In this document: positions 21,029 to 31,675 of the stretch, piece after piece | Numbering within the stretch: the stretch's first letter is position 1 | Layout: the number at the start of each line of letters is the position of its first letter | Translations under genes and position numbers: made by a program | Notes under the pieces: model-generated | Seen by the model: only the letters and a program-made list of their open reading frames with translations | Database searches by the model: none | Told to the model about the DNA's origin: nothing | Assembly (NCBI RefSeq): GCF_036884655.1 | Contig: NC_088355.1 | Coordinates: 17,750,001-17,814,000 of the forward strand | DNA length: 64,000 nucleotides | Source of the DNA: Musa acuminata AAA Group | Lineage: Eukaryota > Streptophyta > Magnoliopsida > Zingiberales > Musaceae | Direction of reading: 5' to 3'

Positions 21029-21475
21029 CCAATCACTGTTCTCATCGACACGGGCAGTACTACTAACTTCCTAAATAGTAAGCTTGTTGTTCGGATATCA
21101 TTACCTATCGAGAATCGCTGCAGGTTTGATGTTAAGGTCACCGACGGACGGATTTTGAATTGTGATCATAGGCGCTTGCAGGAGAAACTATTGCTGCAGG
21201 ACCAAGAGATAATTGCAGATTTCTTCCTTCTCCCTCTTAACAATCATGAGGCTATGCTCAGAAATAAATGGTTGACAACATTAGGTGATATTTCTTGGAA
21301 TTTTATGAAACTAATTATGAAATTTTACAGTAAGGAGAAACAGGTGACATTGCACGGGAAACGTGGGGGCGACATAACAACGATTTGCACACAACAAATG
21401 GAGAATGTTTTGCATAAAGCATGCAGCGGCTTTTTGGTACAACTTGAGCAGCAAACTAAGGGAGAGCCAACATAA
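21029..21475 (+). pseudogene. Protease region of element A
   Basis: After the stop at 21026-21028 the frame continues as [15 protein letters not shown], with the aspartic protease D-T-G at about 21045-21056. The segment 21155-21475 ([27 protein letters not shown]) is the rest of the protease and linker. It ends at a stop (21473-21475) before the reverse transcriptase. Confidence 0.8.
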
Positions 21476-21499
21476 TTTGAAGATCCAAATCTACTTCCT

Positions 21500-22456
21500 T
21501 TGCTTACTGAATTTTCAAATATATTTGACGAACCGCGCAACCTACCTCTTACCTGTCGGCATGATCATTGTATAATGATTCTTCCAGGCGAATCTTCAGC
21601 AAATGCTCAGCCATATCAGTATCCACATCTCCAGAAGGATGAAATAGAAAGGATTATAAAAGAGATGCTCGAAACAGGAGTTATTCGGCCAAGTTGCAAC
21701 CTCTACTCTTCGCCGGTGCTACTTGTACGCAAGAAGGACGGAACAAGGCGAATATGTGTTGATTACCGAGCTCTCAATGGCATAATCATCAAGGACAAAT
21801 ACTTTATTCCAATAGTAGATGAATTGCTAGATGAAAGGGAGCACAAATCTTTACAAAGCTGGACCTTTGATCCGGGTATCATCAAATACGAGCATGTGAA
21901 GAAGACATACGGAAAACCACCTTTTGAACACATAACAACCATGAATTTTTGCTTTCTTCAACAAAAGGTGGAATATCTTGGGCATATCATATCAGAGGAA
22001 GGTGTGGCAGTGGACCCCTTCAAAATTGGAGCAATGCAAAACTGGCCGACCTTGAGAAACATAAAATTGCTACATGGTTTTCTGGGTTTAACAGGCTACT
22101 ACCGCAAGTTCGTGAAAAACTATGGAAAGATCAGCGCACCACTTACTTCCTTACTAGAAAAAGATGTCTTCCAATGGTTGGACAGAGCCTCCGCTGCCTT
22201 CGACAAACTTAAGGCAGCCATGACGACGACGCCGGTGCTAACACTACCAGATTTCAACCGACCCTTCATTATTGAAGCCGACACATCTGGAGTCAGAATT
22301 GGAGCCATTCTCATGCAAGATGGTCGACAACTCACATACACTAGCAAGGCATTATCTCCCTCCGATCAAAATATGTCAACATATGATAAGGAGATGCTCG
22401 CCATTGTGCGCGCAACAACGAGGTGGAGATTGTACTTGATTAGGCGATACTTTTAA
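21500..22456 (+). pseudogene. Reverse transcriptase / RNase H of element A with catalytic core lost
   Basis: The start ([29 protein letters not shown]) is typical gypsy reverse transcriptase. From 21832 the sequence is frameshifted relative to copy B. About 210 bp around the F-D-D-I-L-V-Y-S catalytic motif (48785-48990 in B) are absent, joining the early palm to [13 protein letters not shown]. The connection and RNase H parts follow (FIIEADTSGVRIGAILMQ, STYDKEMLAIV) up to a stop at 22454-22456. The polymerase is certainly inactive. Confidence 0.88.
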
Positions 22457-23161
22457 ATCAAGACCGACCATAAAAGCCTAAAATATCTCTTGGAGCAGAA
22501 GATATCTTCCCCCGAGCAGCAAAAATGGGTAACAAAACTTCTTGGATTTGATTTTGAAATAACTTACAAAAAGGGGAAAGAGAATGTTCTTGCAGATGCG
22601 CTTTCGCAGCTACCCGAGCAAGTTGAAGTTACGACCGTTTCACTTCCGACCAGCGACTTCCTTGAGGATATTAAGATGGAATGGCAGGAAGATTCAGATA
22701 CTAGTAAGATTATAAAAAAATTGGAGGAAGCACCAAGCCCCATGGCTCATTACAATTGGGACTCAAAAGAATTACACTATAAGGGACGCATTGTGCTTGT
22801 GACAAATTCTACTTGCATCTTCAATAGCAGATTTTGGACAAAGTTATTCTATATACAGGGTACTAAATTGAAAAGGAGTATGACATATCACCCACAAACC
22901 AACAGCCAATCGGAAGTTTTAAACAGGTGCTTGGAGACAGCCCAAAGCCACCCACCAAATATGACTACCCAAAGAGAACTCGAGACCCAGCCAAGTGCCA
23001 TTATTGATCAACGGATCGTGACTCGACGACGACGACCCACTAATGAAGTGCTAATACAGTGGGCGAACCTACCAAAAGAAGATGCCACTTGGGAGAACTA
23101 TGACGACTTGAAGATCAAATTCCTAGAATTCATGAATCATCAGCCTCGAGGACAAGGCTGA
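22457..23161 (+). pseudogene. RNase H end, deleted integrase and chromodomain-like tail of A
   Basis: The frame continues as [12 protein letters not shown], the end of RNase H, and then [11 protein letters not shown]. After LHYKGRIVL the sequence jumps to FWTKLFYIQGTKL and TYHPQTNSQSEV, so the zinc-binding part and the first two catalytic acidic residues of integrase are missing. A second jump ([12 protein letters not shown]) removes the following part up to a tail with [18 protein letters not shown], which resembles a plant chromovirus chromodomain. Copy B has the same two junctions. Confidence 0.85.
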
Positions 23162-23162
23162 T

Positions 23163-23178
23163 TTGAAGAGGGCGGGTC
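23163..23178 (+). other. Polypurine tract of element A
   Basis: TTGAAGAGGGCGGGTC lies between the integrase stop and the 3' LTR. Copy B has ttgaaaagggcgggtt in the same place. Confidence 0.65.
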
Positions 23179-23616
23179 TATTAGGACTCTAGCTTGGAGA
23201 GTCCTAATTGAGAGGAACATTCATGTAAAAATGTTAGGACTCTAGCTAGGAGAGTCCTAATTGAGATGGACATTCTGTTAGGACTCTAGCTAGGAGAGTC
23301 CTAATTGTGAGGGGCATTCATGTAGGAGATTTTTTCTTAGAGAAGAATTAGGAGTTGTAAGGGAATAGGAGTCTTGAGTAGGATTTCTATTAGGAGTTGG
23401 TTAGAAGTAAGAGTCTTAAGTAGGAGTCCTATTAGGAGTTAGGGTTTAGAAGCCCTATAAATAGCCATGTATTCCTTCTCTTTTCTTAAGCAATAGATGA
23501 ATCTTTTCTGCAGCCTTTGAGCAGCAACTTCGAGGGAGGAACCCTTATAGAGTTCCAAGGAGGCCGATCCCCTAAAGAGATCAACCCCAAGTTTAGAATC
23601 TGCAAGGGTTCTAACA
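23179..23616 (+). repeat. 3' LTR of element A (438 bp)
   Basis: It aligns with 18218-18655 over its full length, including the triplicated head and the TATA box at 23456-23463. It starts TATTAGG instead of TGTTAGG, a change in the terminal dinucleotide that would impair integration of this end. Confidence 0.92.
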
Positions 23617-23621
23617 CTATG
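23617..23621 (+). repeat. Target-site duplication, right copy (element A)
   Basis: ctatg follows the LTR end TTCTAACA and matches 18213-18217. Confidence 0.9.
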
Positions 23622-23631
23622 ACTAGCAAGA

Positions 23632-23643
23632 TGGTATCAGAGT
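23632..23643 (+). other. Primer-binding-like site
   Basis: TGGTATCAGAGT matches the initiator-Met tRNA complement in 11 of 12 bases and follows actagcaaga. It belongs either to element G or, on the plus strand, to the family F LTR just before it. Confidence 0.6.
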
Positions 23644-23646
23644 GGG

Positions 23647-25251
23647 ACAAGTACTCATAAAAACACTTGACATTCAAATGTGGGGGACCTAGCGGGGCTA
23701 CGTTGAGGGCAGTCAGCACACTCATGAACGTTTGAGGAAAATGGGCATGGAGATGTAGGGAAAAGGAGTCGCTCACAAGAGCGGGCATATGAGATTGGAA
23801 TTCAGAGGAATGGCCAATCCTTCGCGCAAAAGGCACCATGAGAAAAAGCAAGCTTGGAAGAATGTGTAGCACACAAAAGTTGGGATGGTTGAGTTTGAGC
23901 TACGGCTTGACATTGACAACTACACTTGATGGTGCTCAAGGCAAGCGAGGCACTTGGTAAAGGATGAGACCATGCAAGGTGGAATGAATTGCTCAGCGAC
24001 CGAAAGAGTTGTGCAAAGCTCACAAAGGTGAGGGGAATTGCTAACTCGAAGAATTCGGTACTCATGCAAGGGCTTGTATGCGGACGATGGAATATTCGCG
24101 GCCATCCCAAGGCAACCGAAACTCGGTGCTATGGAGCATTAAAACTTTCTCTTCGGCATGTGAAGGATACGTCCGTAGGAGGTTGAAGTGTGTAGCGATT
24201 ACAGGATGTTACTAGGTCTTAAATGGTGCAACGGGGGCTGTATTGACGTGTAGTCGTAATCTAGCAAGTGCGTTTGTAGGAGGTAGAACAATGCACAGTT
24301 TGTTCAGCAAATCAGAGTAGTCCAAGGGGATTGTGGTCTCTGAAACTTTCAGAGAGAAAGAAGCGTAGAGAGATATTGCTCTAACGGGATAGTTATCCAA
24401 GCGGGATAGATCTCGGTTCTCCAAAGGGAGAATCATGTGCAACAAACCGCACATGTTGAGGAGGAGTACTTCAAAAACAACAACTCCACGAAGCTCAATG
24501 GACCGAGTGAGCGGCGAGGAGTCGTCGCATAATCTCACTTGAGAGAATGCATTGGTGGATGCATTGCGAGATCAAGTGGGGGAGCGACCCAAAGCAACAC
24601 AAATGAATGCACACTTGGAGTCGATATAGAGATCATACCCAAGGGAGGGCTTACCTATGGAATGGTGGGCGGCCACCATCAACTCAATGCAAAACGAGGA
24701 GCGGAGCAACTTGGGTGTAACTTGGCGAAGTACCCAAGCCGCATGAAGTGAGCCGGTATAGAAGATGGAACATGGAGCAGAGGCACAAAGCTTTCCTTGG
24801 ACAGAGGTCAAGGACATGAACTCTTATAGAGGCAAGAGCAGGATCATGTTGTTCTATGGGTCCTTCATTCTGATGGAGTGGACTCATCTTGCATAGTGCC
24901 AAAGACGAAGGGAGCTTCTGGGCACATGTACCTTATCTCGAAGAAGCATTTGATGAAGGAACTAAGGTGACTCAACTTGCAGAGGCAAAATTGGGTTCAG
25001 AAGGCCTTGGCATGGGGCAAGAGGATACAGTGGCGAGTACTCTTGAAAAATATGCCATAGTGTTGCCATTCAAGTTGTCATGAAGAAAGCGGTGCGCAGC
25101 GGAGATTGTGTTGGTAGGGGCAGAGGCCCAAGATCCAGACAATGGTGCACTAATTTTAGCGAAGTCAGAGGAACTTCGGGAGCTACAAGGCGATGGACTT
25201 TCCAAGAGCAGTGCTTCATCTAGGTGTGACCCAAGAGCGGGTGGATGAAGG
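23647..25251 (+). other. Non-coding internal region of element G, left part
   Basis: There is no frame above about 110 codons and no recognisable domain. Words such as caagtgggggagcgaccc (24573) look like a polypurine tract, which hints at rearranged pieces of more than one element. At 25252 a word TGTAATATCCCTCAC looks like the start of another LTR, but I found no matching end. Confidence 0.4.
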
Positions 25252-25379
25252 TGTAATATCCCTCACTTTTAAAATTTTTTAATAAAGATTTATTTATAAA
25301 TCAGAGGACCTATATGTAAATATAAAAATTTCAAGGACTAAACTGTTAAGTTACAAAAAAAGAGAAAAGAAAAAAAAAA

Positions 25380-27110
25380 CCAAAAATTTCGGTTTTATCC
25401 CACCGCCTCCCACGCTCTCTGTTTCAAAGAGAGAGAGGAGCAGTGGGGTGTGGGGAGAAGGAGAGGAGAAGTAGAGGGAGAAGAAAAGAAAAGAAGAAGA
25501 AGAGGGAAAAGAAGAGAGAAAGAAGAGGGAGAAGAGAAGAAAAGAAGAACTAGAAGAGAGGGAAGATGGAGAGGAGAAAGAGAGGCAGCTGCAGTACCTC
25601 TGTTTGCCGCAGGTTGAAACAGAGGAGAGGGTGTGTGGGGCGTTGAGGAGGAGAAGGGAAGAAGAAGAAGAAGAAGAAGAAGAAGAGAGGAGGATAGCTG
25701 CGGCAAGGCTGCAGCGAGGAGGTGTGTGGCGTTGGGGAGGAAAAGGGAAGAAGAAGAAGAAGAAGAAGAGAGGAGGATAGCTGCGGCAAGGCTGCAGCGA
25801 GGAGGTGTGTGGCCTTGGGGAGGAAAAGGGAAGAAGAGAAGAAGAGAAGGAGAAGAAGAGGGAAAAGAGAGGGAAGAGGGAGAGGAGCGAGAGGTGGCAG
25901 CAGCTAGGGCTGCAGCACCTCTGTTTCCTGTAGGTGGAAACAGAGGAGAGGTGTGGGGCGTTCCGGGAGAAGAAGAAGAAGAAGAGGAAGAAGAAGAAGA
26001 GAATAAGAAGAAAAAAAAAGGATGGCTGCAGCATGGGCTGCAGTGAGAAGGTGTGGGGTGTTGGGTAGGAGAAGAGGAGAAGAAGAAGAAGAGGAAGAGA
26101 AGAAGAAGAGGAAGCAGGAGAAGAGGTTGTGATACCTATGTTTCCTACAGAGGAAACATAGGAGAGGGTGTGTGTGACACCGGGGAGGAGAAGGGAAGAA
26201 GAAGAAGAGAAAAAGAAAAAAAAAAAGAAGGATGGCTACGGCATGGGCTGCAGTGAGAAGGTGTAGGGTGTCGGGTAGGAGAAGAGGAGAAGAAGAAGAA
26301 GAGGAAGAGAAGAAGAAGAGGAAGCAGGAGAAGAGGTTGTGATACCTCTGTTTCCTGCAGAGGAAACAGAGGAGAGCGTGTATGTGATGCCGGGGAGGAG
26401 AAGGGAAGAAGAAGAGGAGAAGAAGAGAAGGTAAAGGAGGAGCTACGGCTGTGGCGGTGGCAGCTGCAGCTGGAAGAGAAGGAGAGGAAGAAAAGAAGGT
26501 GAGGAAGAAGAGAAGAAGAAGAAAGGAAGGAGGAGGAAGAGGAGAAGGGAAAGAAGCCGCTGCGGCTGCGGCTGTGGCAGCTGCAGCTGTGGCAGGGAAA
26601 GAGGAAGAGGAAGGAAGAAGGGAAGGAGAGGAAGAAGAGAAGGGGAAGAAGGGGCTGCAGCTGCGGCGATGGCAGTTGCAGCTGGAAGAGAAAAAGGAGA
26701 GGAAGATGAGCAGGGGAGGAAGAAGAGGTTGCGGCCGTGGCTGCGGTCGCGACTGCAGCAGTTGCAGCTGGGAAAGAAGAGAAGGAAAGGAAGAAGAAGA
26801 GAAAGGGAAGGAGAGGAAGAAGAGAGGAAGAGGAGAAGGGGTGGCATCTGCGGCAGTGGCAGCTGCAGCCGGAAGAGGAGGAGAGGAAATCGAGCAGGGG
26901 AGGAAGAAGAGGCTGCGGTTGTGGTGGCTACGGCCATGGCTGCGACTGCGACTGTGACTGCGACAGTTGTAGTTGGGAAAGAAAAGAAAGAAAAAGGGGA
27001 AAAAGAGGCTGCGGTCGGGATTGCGACCGTGGCGGCAACGGCTGCGTCTGCGACAACTGCATTTGGAAAAAAAAAAATGAAGGAATGAGAGTAAGAGATA
27101 GCAGGTGACT
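25380..27110 (+). repeat. Purine-rich (GA/AAG) tract of about 1.7 kb
   Basis: The plus strand is dominated by aagaag, gaggag and similar words with interspersed gctgcggc and gcagctg. The other strand therefore shows a Ser/Leu/Phe/Pro reading frame of 451 codons (25904-27259) that has no domain and is a composition effect. The tract is built from duplicated blocks: for example, 26053-26160 recurs with few changes at 26264-26370. Confidence 0.85.
25597..26372 (+). repeat. Four covarying hairpins inside the purine tract
   Basis: Inverted repeats lie at 25597-25625, 25918-25946, 26135-26162 and 26345-26372. The arms read CCTCTGTTTC / GAAACAGAGG, or in the third copy CCTATGTTTC / GAAACATAGG, so the change in one arm is matched in the other. 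Each is followed by gagagggtgtg or a similar word. In the first copy the loop is longer and the inner pair is lost. Confidence 0.8.
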
Positions 27111-27296
27111 ATGCCTCGATGATCGGCACAAGTTGTAGTTGCAGAGAAAGAAAGAAAACGAGTGCAGAAAACGAAACAGGGAGAGGAGATGGAGGAAAAG
27201 TAGAAAATGGATTCGAGCATACACCTTCTAATCTTTGGATCAAAACCTTTGAAAGGCAAGTTTCCCGATCGTTCCTCCTGTAATTGTTCTAATTTT

Positions 27297-27412
27297 TCTT
27301 ATTGCAAGTATTATGATCTTCCTCATGCAAGTGTTTCAATTATTTCTATTGTTTCGATCCTTTCTATTGCAAGTGTTCCGATCCTTCCTATTGCAAGTGT
27401 TTCGATCTTTCT
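27297..27412 (+). repeat. Short tandem array tattgcaagtgttycgatc
   Basis: About five imperfect units of 16-23 bp, with tattgcaagtgtt and tttcgatccttt as the recurring parts, lie in AT-rich sequence after the purine tract. Confidence 0.7.
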
Positions 27413-29907
27413 TTACTACAATTTTATCTCTACATTTGCTTTGAATATGAGGAACTTTGAATTGTTCTACCCTTGCATTTGATATATCTCCTGTTTAGAC
27501 GTAATGATTCGAATCTGTGCAACTTCCGAGATTCTGACCTTTCTACCTTTTAATGGTTATAACTTCATGCACTGACCTCTGATTTGGACAAAACTTATTT
27601 GATCAGAATATAGACTCATAAACCTTTCTTTTGATGCTTATTTTAAGAATTCGGAATAAGTTTGCCTATCCAAACGTCTGTTTCAAATGAGCCAATGGAT
27701 TCTGTAAAACAGGGATCATAATTTATGACCTTTCGATATTAAACTACCTATAAGTCCCTATTGGAAACTTTGATTTATTCCAAACTTATTTCATTCTAAA
27801 CTAGACTCATAGATCTTTCATTTGATTCCTGGATTGAAAGATTTAGAGTTCAAATGCCTGTCCATTTATCTATGGAAACCAACCCTATAGATTCTGCAAA
27901 ACAATGATTTTGTTCTCTGACCTTTGGTTACTAAATCATTTGTAACTCTCTGTTGGACAGTTCAATTCATATGAAGCTTGTTTTCTCTAAAATAAATTGA
28001 AATATCTTTCCAATGATATATTTTTGAGTAAATTGGAGCACGATTGATAGTTTGAATCATTTGTTCAATGTGCCTCTTGAATTCTGCCTAAAATCGAGCT
28101 TCGCTTCGGTGAACAACACGATGGCAAGAAAGGCTATGGATTCACGGAGTGAAGGTCATGGTACCGCAGAGGCGGGTCTTCTGTGCGTGCAACGAATTTT
28201 GCATCGGATGAAAGCCTTGGTCATCAGCATATGAGGGCCGTGTACCACCGAGGGAAAAGTTCGAATGCAAGTACTAGTGAGTCTCATGGGAGGGACTTGA
28301 TCATGAAAAGGTATGATTGAAGCAGCTGGAGAGTTGGACTGCTCCAAAGCCTATAGTCGCTTAAGGGAGCCCGACAAGTCAGAGGACAAGGTCGAGTAAG
28401 CGAACGTTGCTACCAAAGAAACTAAGGAGAACAGAATCGGTACAAACCCTACAATGTGAAGGCAGAGGCCATGCATGGGAGTTACAGTATGTCTTTCCAT
28501 CGACCAAAGGGAGCTGGTTGGAGAACACAGAGGTGTTGAAGCAGGGGGTCGAAAGGGGCGAGAAAGCGAAGATGAGTCCAGAGGGACTTAGCTACCCAAA
28601 ATCACGCATCTGTTAGAATGGAGGTGGACTCGGAGGAGTGCCACAGAGATATATCTGCTGATCGTGAAGAAAAGGGATGCAGATGCGAGGCGACAGATAG
28701 TAGGGCCATAGGCATGGCAGCGCCATGGTACTGCAGAGGCGAGACTTCCGTGAAAGTTATTGATCCCTTGCTCTCATAGAGGGAGAGCGCTTGGTCGTGA
28801 AAGGGGCCGAGGAGGTGGAGCATGCAGAGGCAAACTCTAAGTACCAAGACAAGGCTGAAGGGTAGAGGCCAAGGAACTTCGTAAGACCGGTGTCAACAAA
28901 TTTCTCATCAAAATAACTGAAAGTGAAGGACTTCGGGTCATACAAGAGTGCACGACCAAGGAACGAAGCAGCCAGTACATGATGTTGTACCTTTGCTACT
29001 CAGTGGAGTAGGCGACCGGGTTGATGGAGAAGACGGTACAATCCCAGAGGGGATCAAAACTATTAGAGACTTACTCTAAGTTGGGATGAAAACTTCCTGC
29101 ATTCTAGAAGTTTAATGACATTGAGAAGGTGAATCACAGTAGTTAACTCAATGCAAGGAGTGCAAACACTTTGAGTGCTTCAGAAGTGTGAACAAAGAGC
29201 AGGCGAAGGCTAGTAACCAGCTCGATGCATAGAGTACAACCCTTGAGGAGGCGGGCGAAGTCAAGTAACCATTGCCTTCTCAACTCTTAAGAGAATGGGC
29301 GAAATCGAGTACCCCAATTCTCTTATCTATCCAGTAGAAGAGCTCTACACAAGTTCAAAGATCCTTCGAAGATATTAGAAGATAATACTTGTCAAATCCT
29401 CACCAATGGTGATCAGTACTACTGAGAGTAGATTATCCGCTTTATTTCTTAATAGAATGCCAATCGAAAGCGGAAGTGATACGAATCTACTTGGAAGTGA
29501 CAACTAAGTGAAAGAAGAGTCGATGAGCAAATTTTGTAGAGGAATGACCCAAAACTTCAGAAATTTACGAGGCAATGCTCGCTAAAGCTCCAACAAGCAT
29601 TCACCCAGTTCAAGCAATATGAGGCATTTGAGAGACTGTCATATAGTAAGGATGGTCTTTTCCTTCATCTAGAGGATCCGCAAGAACCAACAGGGATCAA
29701 CACATCTCAGCCAACCCCACACTATAGTTAGAGTCATTAGTGAGTTGAAGCAGCATGGCGGATCAAAGGTTCAACTACTCAAAAACAACAGTGGAGAGCA
29801 ATTAGGAGCCAAGAGGCATATTACAACTAGAGCAGAAGATTGAAGACTCAGCAAAGGCGAGGAGTTGCAGTGTCGACAAAGGCTTCGACGAGGACGTCGA
29901 AGGAATA
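27413..29907 (+). other. Non-coding internal region of element G, right part
   Basis: AT-rich to about 28050, then of mixed composition with short frames only. The words ggtaccgcagaggcgggtcttc (28160) and catggtactgcagaggcgagacttcc (28728) are diverged copies of one another, about 570 bp apart. No domain is recognised. Confidence 0.4.
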
Positions 29908-29919
29908 AGTGGGGGAGAA
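29908..29919 (+). other. Polypurine tract of element G
   Basis: AGTGGGGGAGAA directly precedes the LTR start TGTCACGG. Confidence 0.75.
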
Positions 29920-30366
29920 TGTCACGGACAAAGTTCTAAACAGGATGTTTGATGTAATACTTATGTATGTTTGTGTCTTTCTGTTTGTTCATGCTTTGCA
30001 CAACATATAGAGGAATGATCGAAGGCTTAACAACCCCATTTTAGTTGGGTTTGGTGGCCTTCTTAGGCTTGTAAATAAATGTTATGTCATGTGGACACTT
30101 GTAAGAGATATTCAATTTGTAGTGGACCATTTTGACCCTTTGTTGTGCAACCGTTCAGAGCTTATAAAGTATGTTTGTAATTTGCATTATCTATGAGGTA
30201 TTTTCGAAAATGTTTGCTTGTGGATCCCGAGTGAGGTGCTTTCTCTAACCCGATTTCTCTTTTATAGGTCCTAAGGGACCATGGGAGGTTTCGGGGAGGC
30301 TAACCTTTGTGGACAGACACGCAAGGGTGCCGCACGACTTAGGCAAAACCAGCTAAGTCCGTGACA
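29920..30366 (+). repeat. 3' LTR of element G (447 bp)
   Basis: The ends form a 10-bp inverted repeat, TGTCACGGAC and GTCCGTGACA. Its last 310 bp recur at 16093-16401, and an inverted relative begins at 63609. It abuts LTR sequence of element H at 30367. Confidence 0.8.
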
Positions 30367-30543
30367 GAACGTTCGGACTTCCGACGAACTCTTGAACTTC
30401 TAACGAGATCTCGATCTTGACTTTGGCACAATACCCGCTTTATGTCTTACTGCTATCGTAGTTAATTCTGCACATTTTTCTCAACATATAGATTAGATCA
30501 AACAATTAACAATTGATTTCATCATGAAAATATGAGATTTAAC
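30367..30543 (-). repeat. 3' LTR remnant of element H (177 bp)
   Basis: It is similar to about 37264-37432 (caacgagatctcgatctt, acatatatattagatcaaac). On the minus strand it starts TGTTAAATCTC after the polypurine tract tcaaaaagggggaga (30544-30558). The other 1 kb of the LTR is missing at the junction with element G. Confidence 0.78.
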
Positions 30544-31675
30544 AATCTCCCCCTTTTTGATGATGATAATAAATTGATGATGGAGTTAACCTTAACTCCC
30601 CCTATCTATATGACATACTTGAGAAAATACATTCTTGAATTCAAGACCTTTGAATTCAAGTATCAAAATGATAAGTTAAGTTCATTTAAACTTATCAACA
30701 TGTGTATCATGATACTTATCATGATTTACCAATTCAAAATATGATGCTTCATATTTGTGAAAATGATGTCAAGGCATGACATTCGTTTTCAAGTATAATG
30801 ATAATCAATCATTATTTACAAATTTCGAATATGAATTTTAACAAGATGACAATTCTTGATAAAAGATAACATTTCATCAATCCATAGCAAGATATCAATT
30901 GTAAATAGCAAGTTGAGCTTATGATATCTTAACATAATGAAAGACATTTATCAAGTATCTACAATGCAATACATTTTACACATTATTTAATATGTCAAGT
31001 TGTCATCAATTTGTCATATTTCTCCTCATTTGTCATCAACAAAAAGGATAACAATTCAACAATGCAAGTGTGGTAAAAATTCAAGCAAGTTTCACAATGA
31101 ATATATGCAAGCAATAAATGAAGGCAAGCAAAACTTTGCATGATAGTTTTTCTTTGAATAAACTAACATTTTTACTCAAAGGGCTTTTTGGTTCTTTTTT
31201 AGTTATGCAAGTCTCTTTCTTCCTTTATCATAAGAACAAGAAAAGGAAGAAGGTAAGAAAAGGAAGAAGGGTAAGAAAGGAATCCATAAAGACCCAAATT
31301 CATGAAAGGATTTGAACCATGTCAAAAACAATAAATGAGTTTATGTAAATCATGCTTCAATTTTAACAAAGAGAAGTGAGGTAGAGTTCATGAGAAAGGA
31401 TAAAAAAAGAGGTCCATGAATACAATTTGTTTCTCAATAAAATTCATAATAGTGAAATCTATGAAAGATGCATTTGTCAAATAGTTCAATGGGTGAAGGG
31501 ACTAAGTGTATCAAACATCATTACATGATGGAGCAAGGGTATGGAATAAACTTGATATGACATAAATTTATGAAAGCTCCATTCATGAAATACATAAATA
31601 TAGTCTGAAAAAAATAACAATTTATACATTCGGACATTTTAACATGTCTATTTCTCTTCTAATGAAATCAAATTG
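30544..31675 (-). other. 3' non-coding region of element H
   Basis: The main polypurine tract is at 30544-30558 (complement of tctccccctttttga), and a second motif taactccccctatctat is near 30592. The rest is AT-rich and frame-free, as in the matching region of element D. Confidence 0.65.

Larger units (their letters stand above)
18218..23616 (+). mobile_element. Ty3/gypsy chromovirus-type element A, defective
   Basis: Layout: 5' LTR 18218-18655, primer-binding site 18658-18669, leader to about 19928, gag 19973-21028, protease to RNase H 21029-22620 with lesions, integrase remnant plus chromodomain-like end 22800-23161, 3' LTR 23179-23616. It is flanked by ctatg on both sides. The LTRs are both 438 bp and differ at roughly seven positions by eye (about 98% identity), so the insertion is fairly recent. 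The reverse transcriptase core and most of integrase are missing, so this copy cannot move on its own. Confidence 0.92.
16616..23628. repeat. LTR of family F, copy 2 (1609 bp), split by gypsy element A
   Basis: The LTR runs TGTTGGGAAATC...cacctatg (16616-18217) and resumes after element A with actagca (23622-23628). The left side carries an inverted primer-binding site. The right side is followed by another forward primer-binding-like word (TGGTATCAGAGT at 23632-23643), so the LTR has tRNA-complementary sequence at both ends. Which one belongs to it is open. It has no coding capacity. Confidence 0.65.
23629..30366 (+). mobile_element. Large LTR element G without coding capacity
   Basis: A primer-binding-like site TGGTATCAGAGT (23632-23643) opens the internal region. 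A polypurine tract (29908-29919) and an LTR with TGTCACGGAC / GTCCGTGACA ends (29920-30366) close it. The 6.3-kb internal region has no gag or pol that I can recognise: only short frames in 23650-25250, a purine tract at 25380-27110, AT-rich sequence to 28050, and non-coding sequence to 29907. It fits a LARD-type non-autonomous element or a badly decayed gypsy element. The matching 5' LTR is not in front of the primer site; a partial copy is at 16093-16401. Confidence 0.55.

Noticed and set aside
25904..27259. Long minus-strand frame of 451 codons rich in Ser, Leu, Phe, Pro
   Set aside because: It is the complement of the GA/AAG tract. There is no domain and no start context, similar frames exist in other phases (25351-26034 and 26443-26937), and composition alone explains it.
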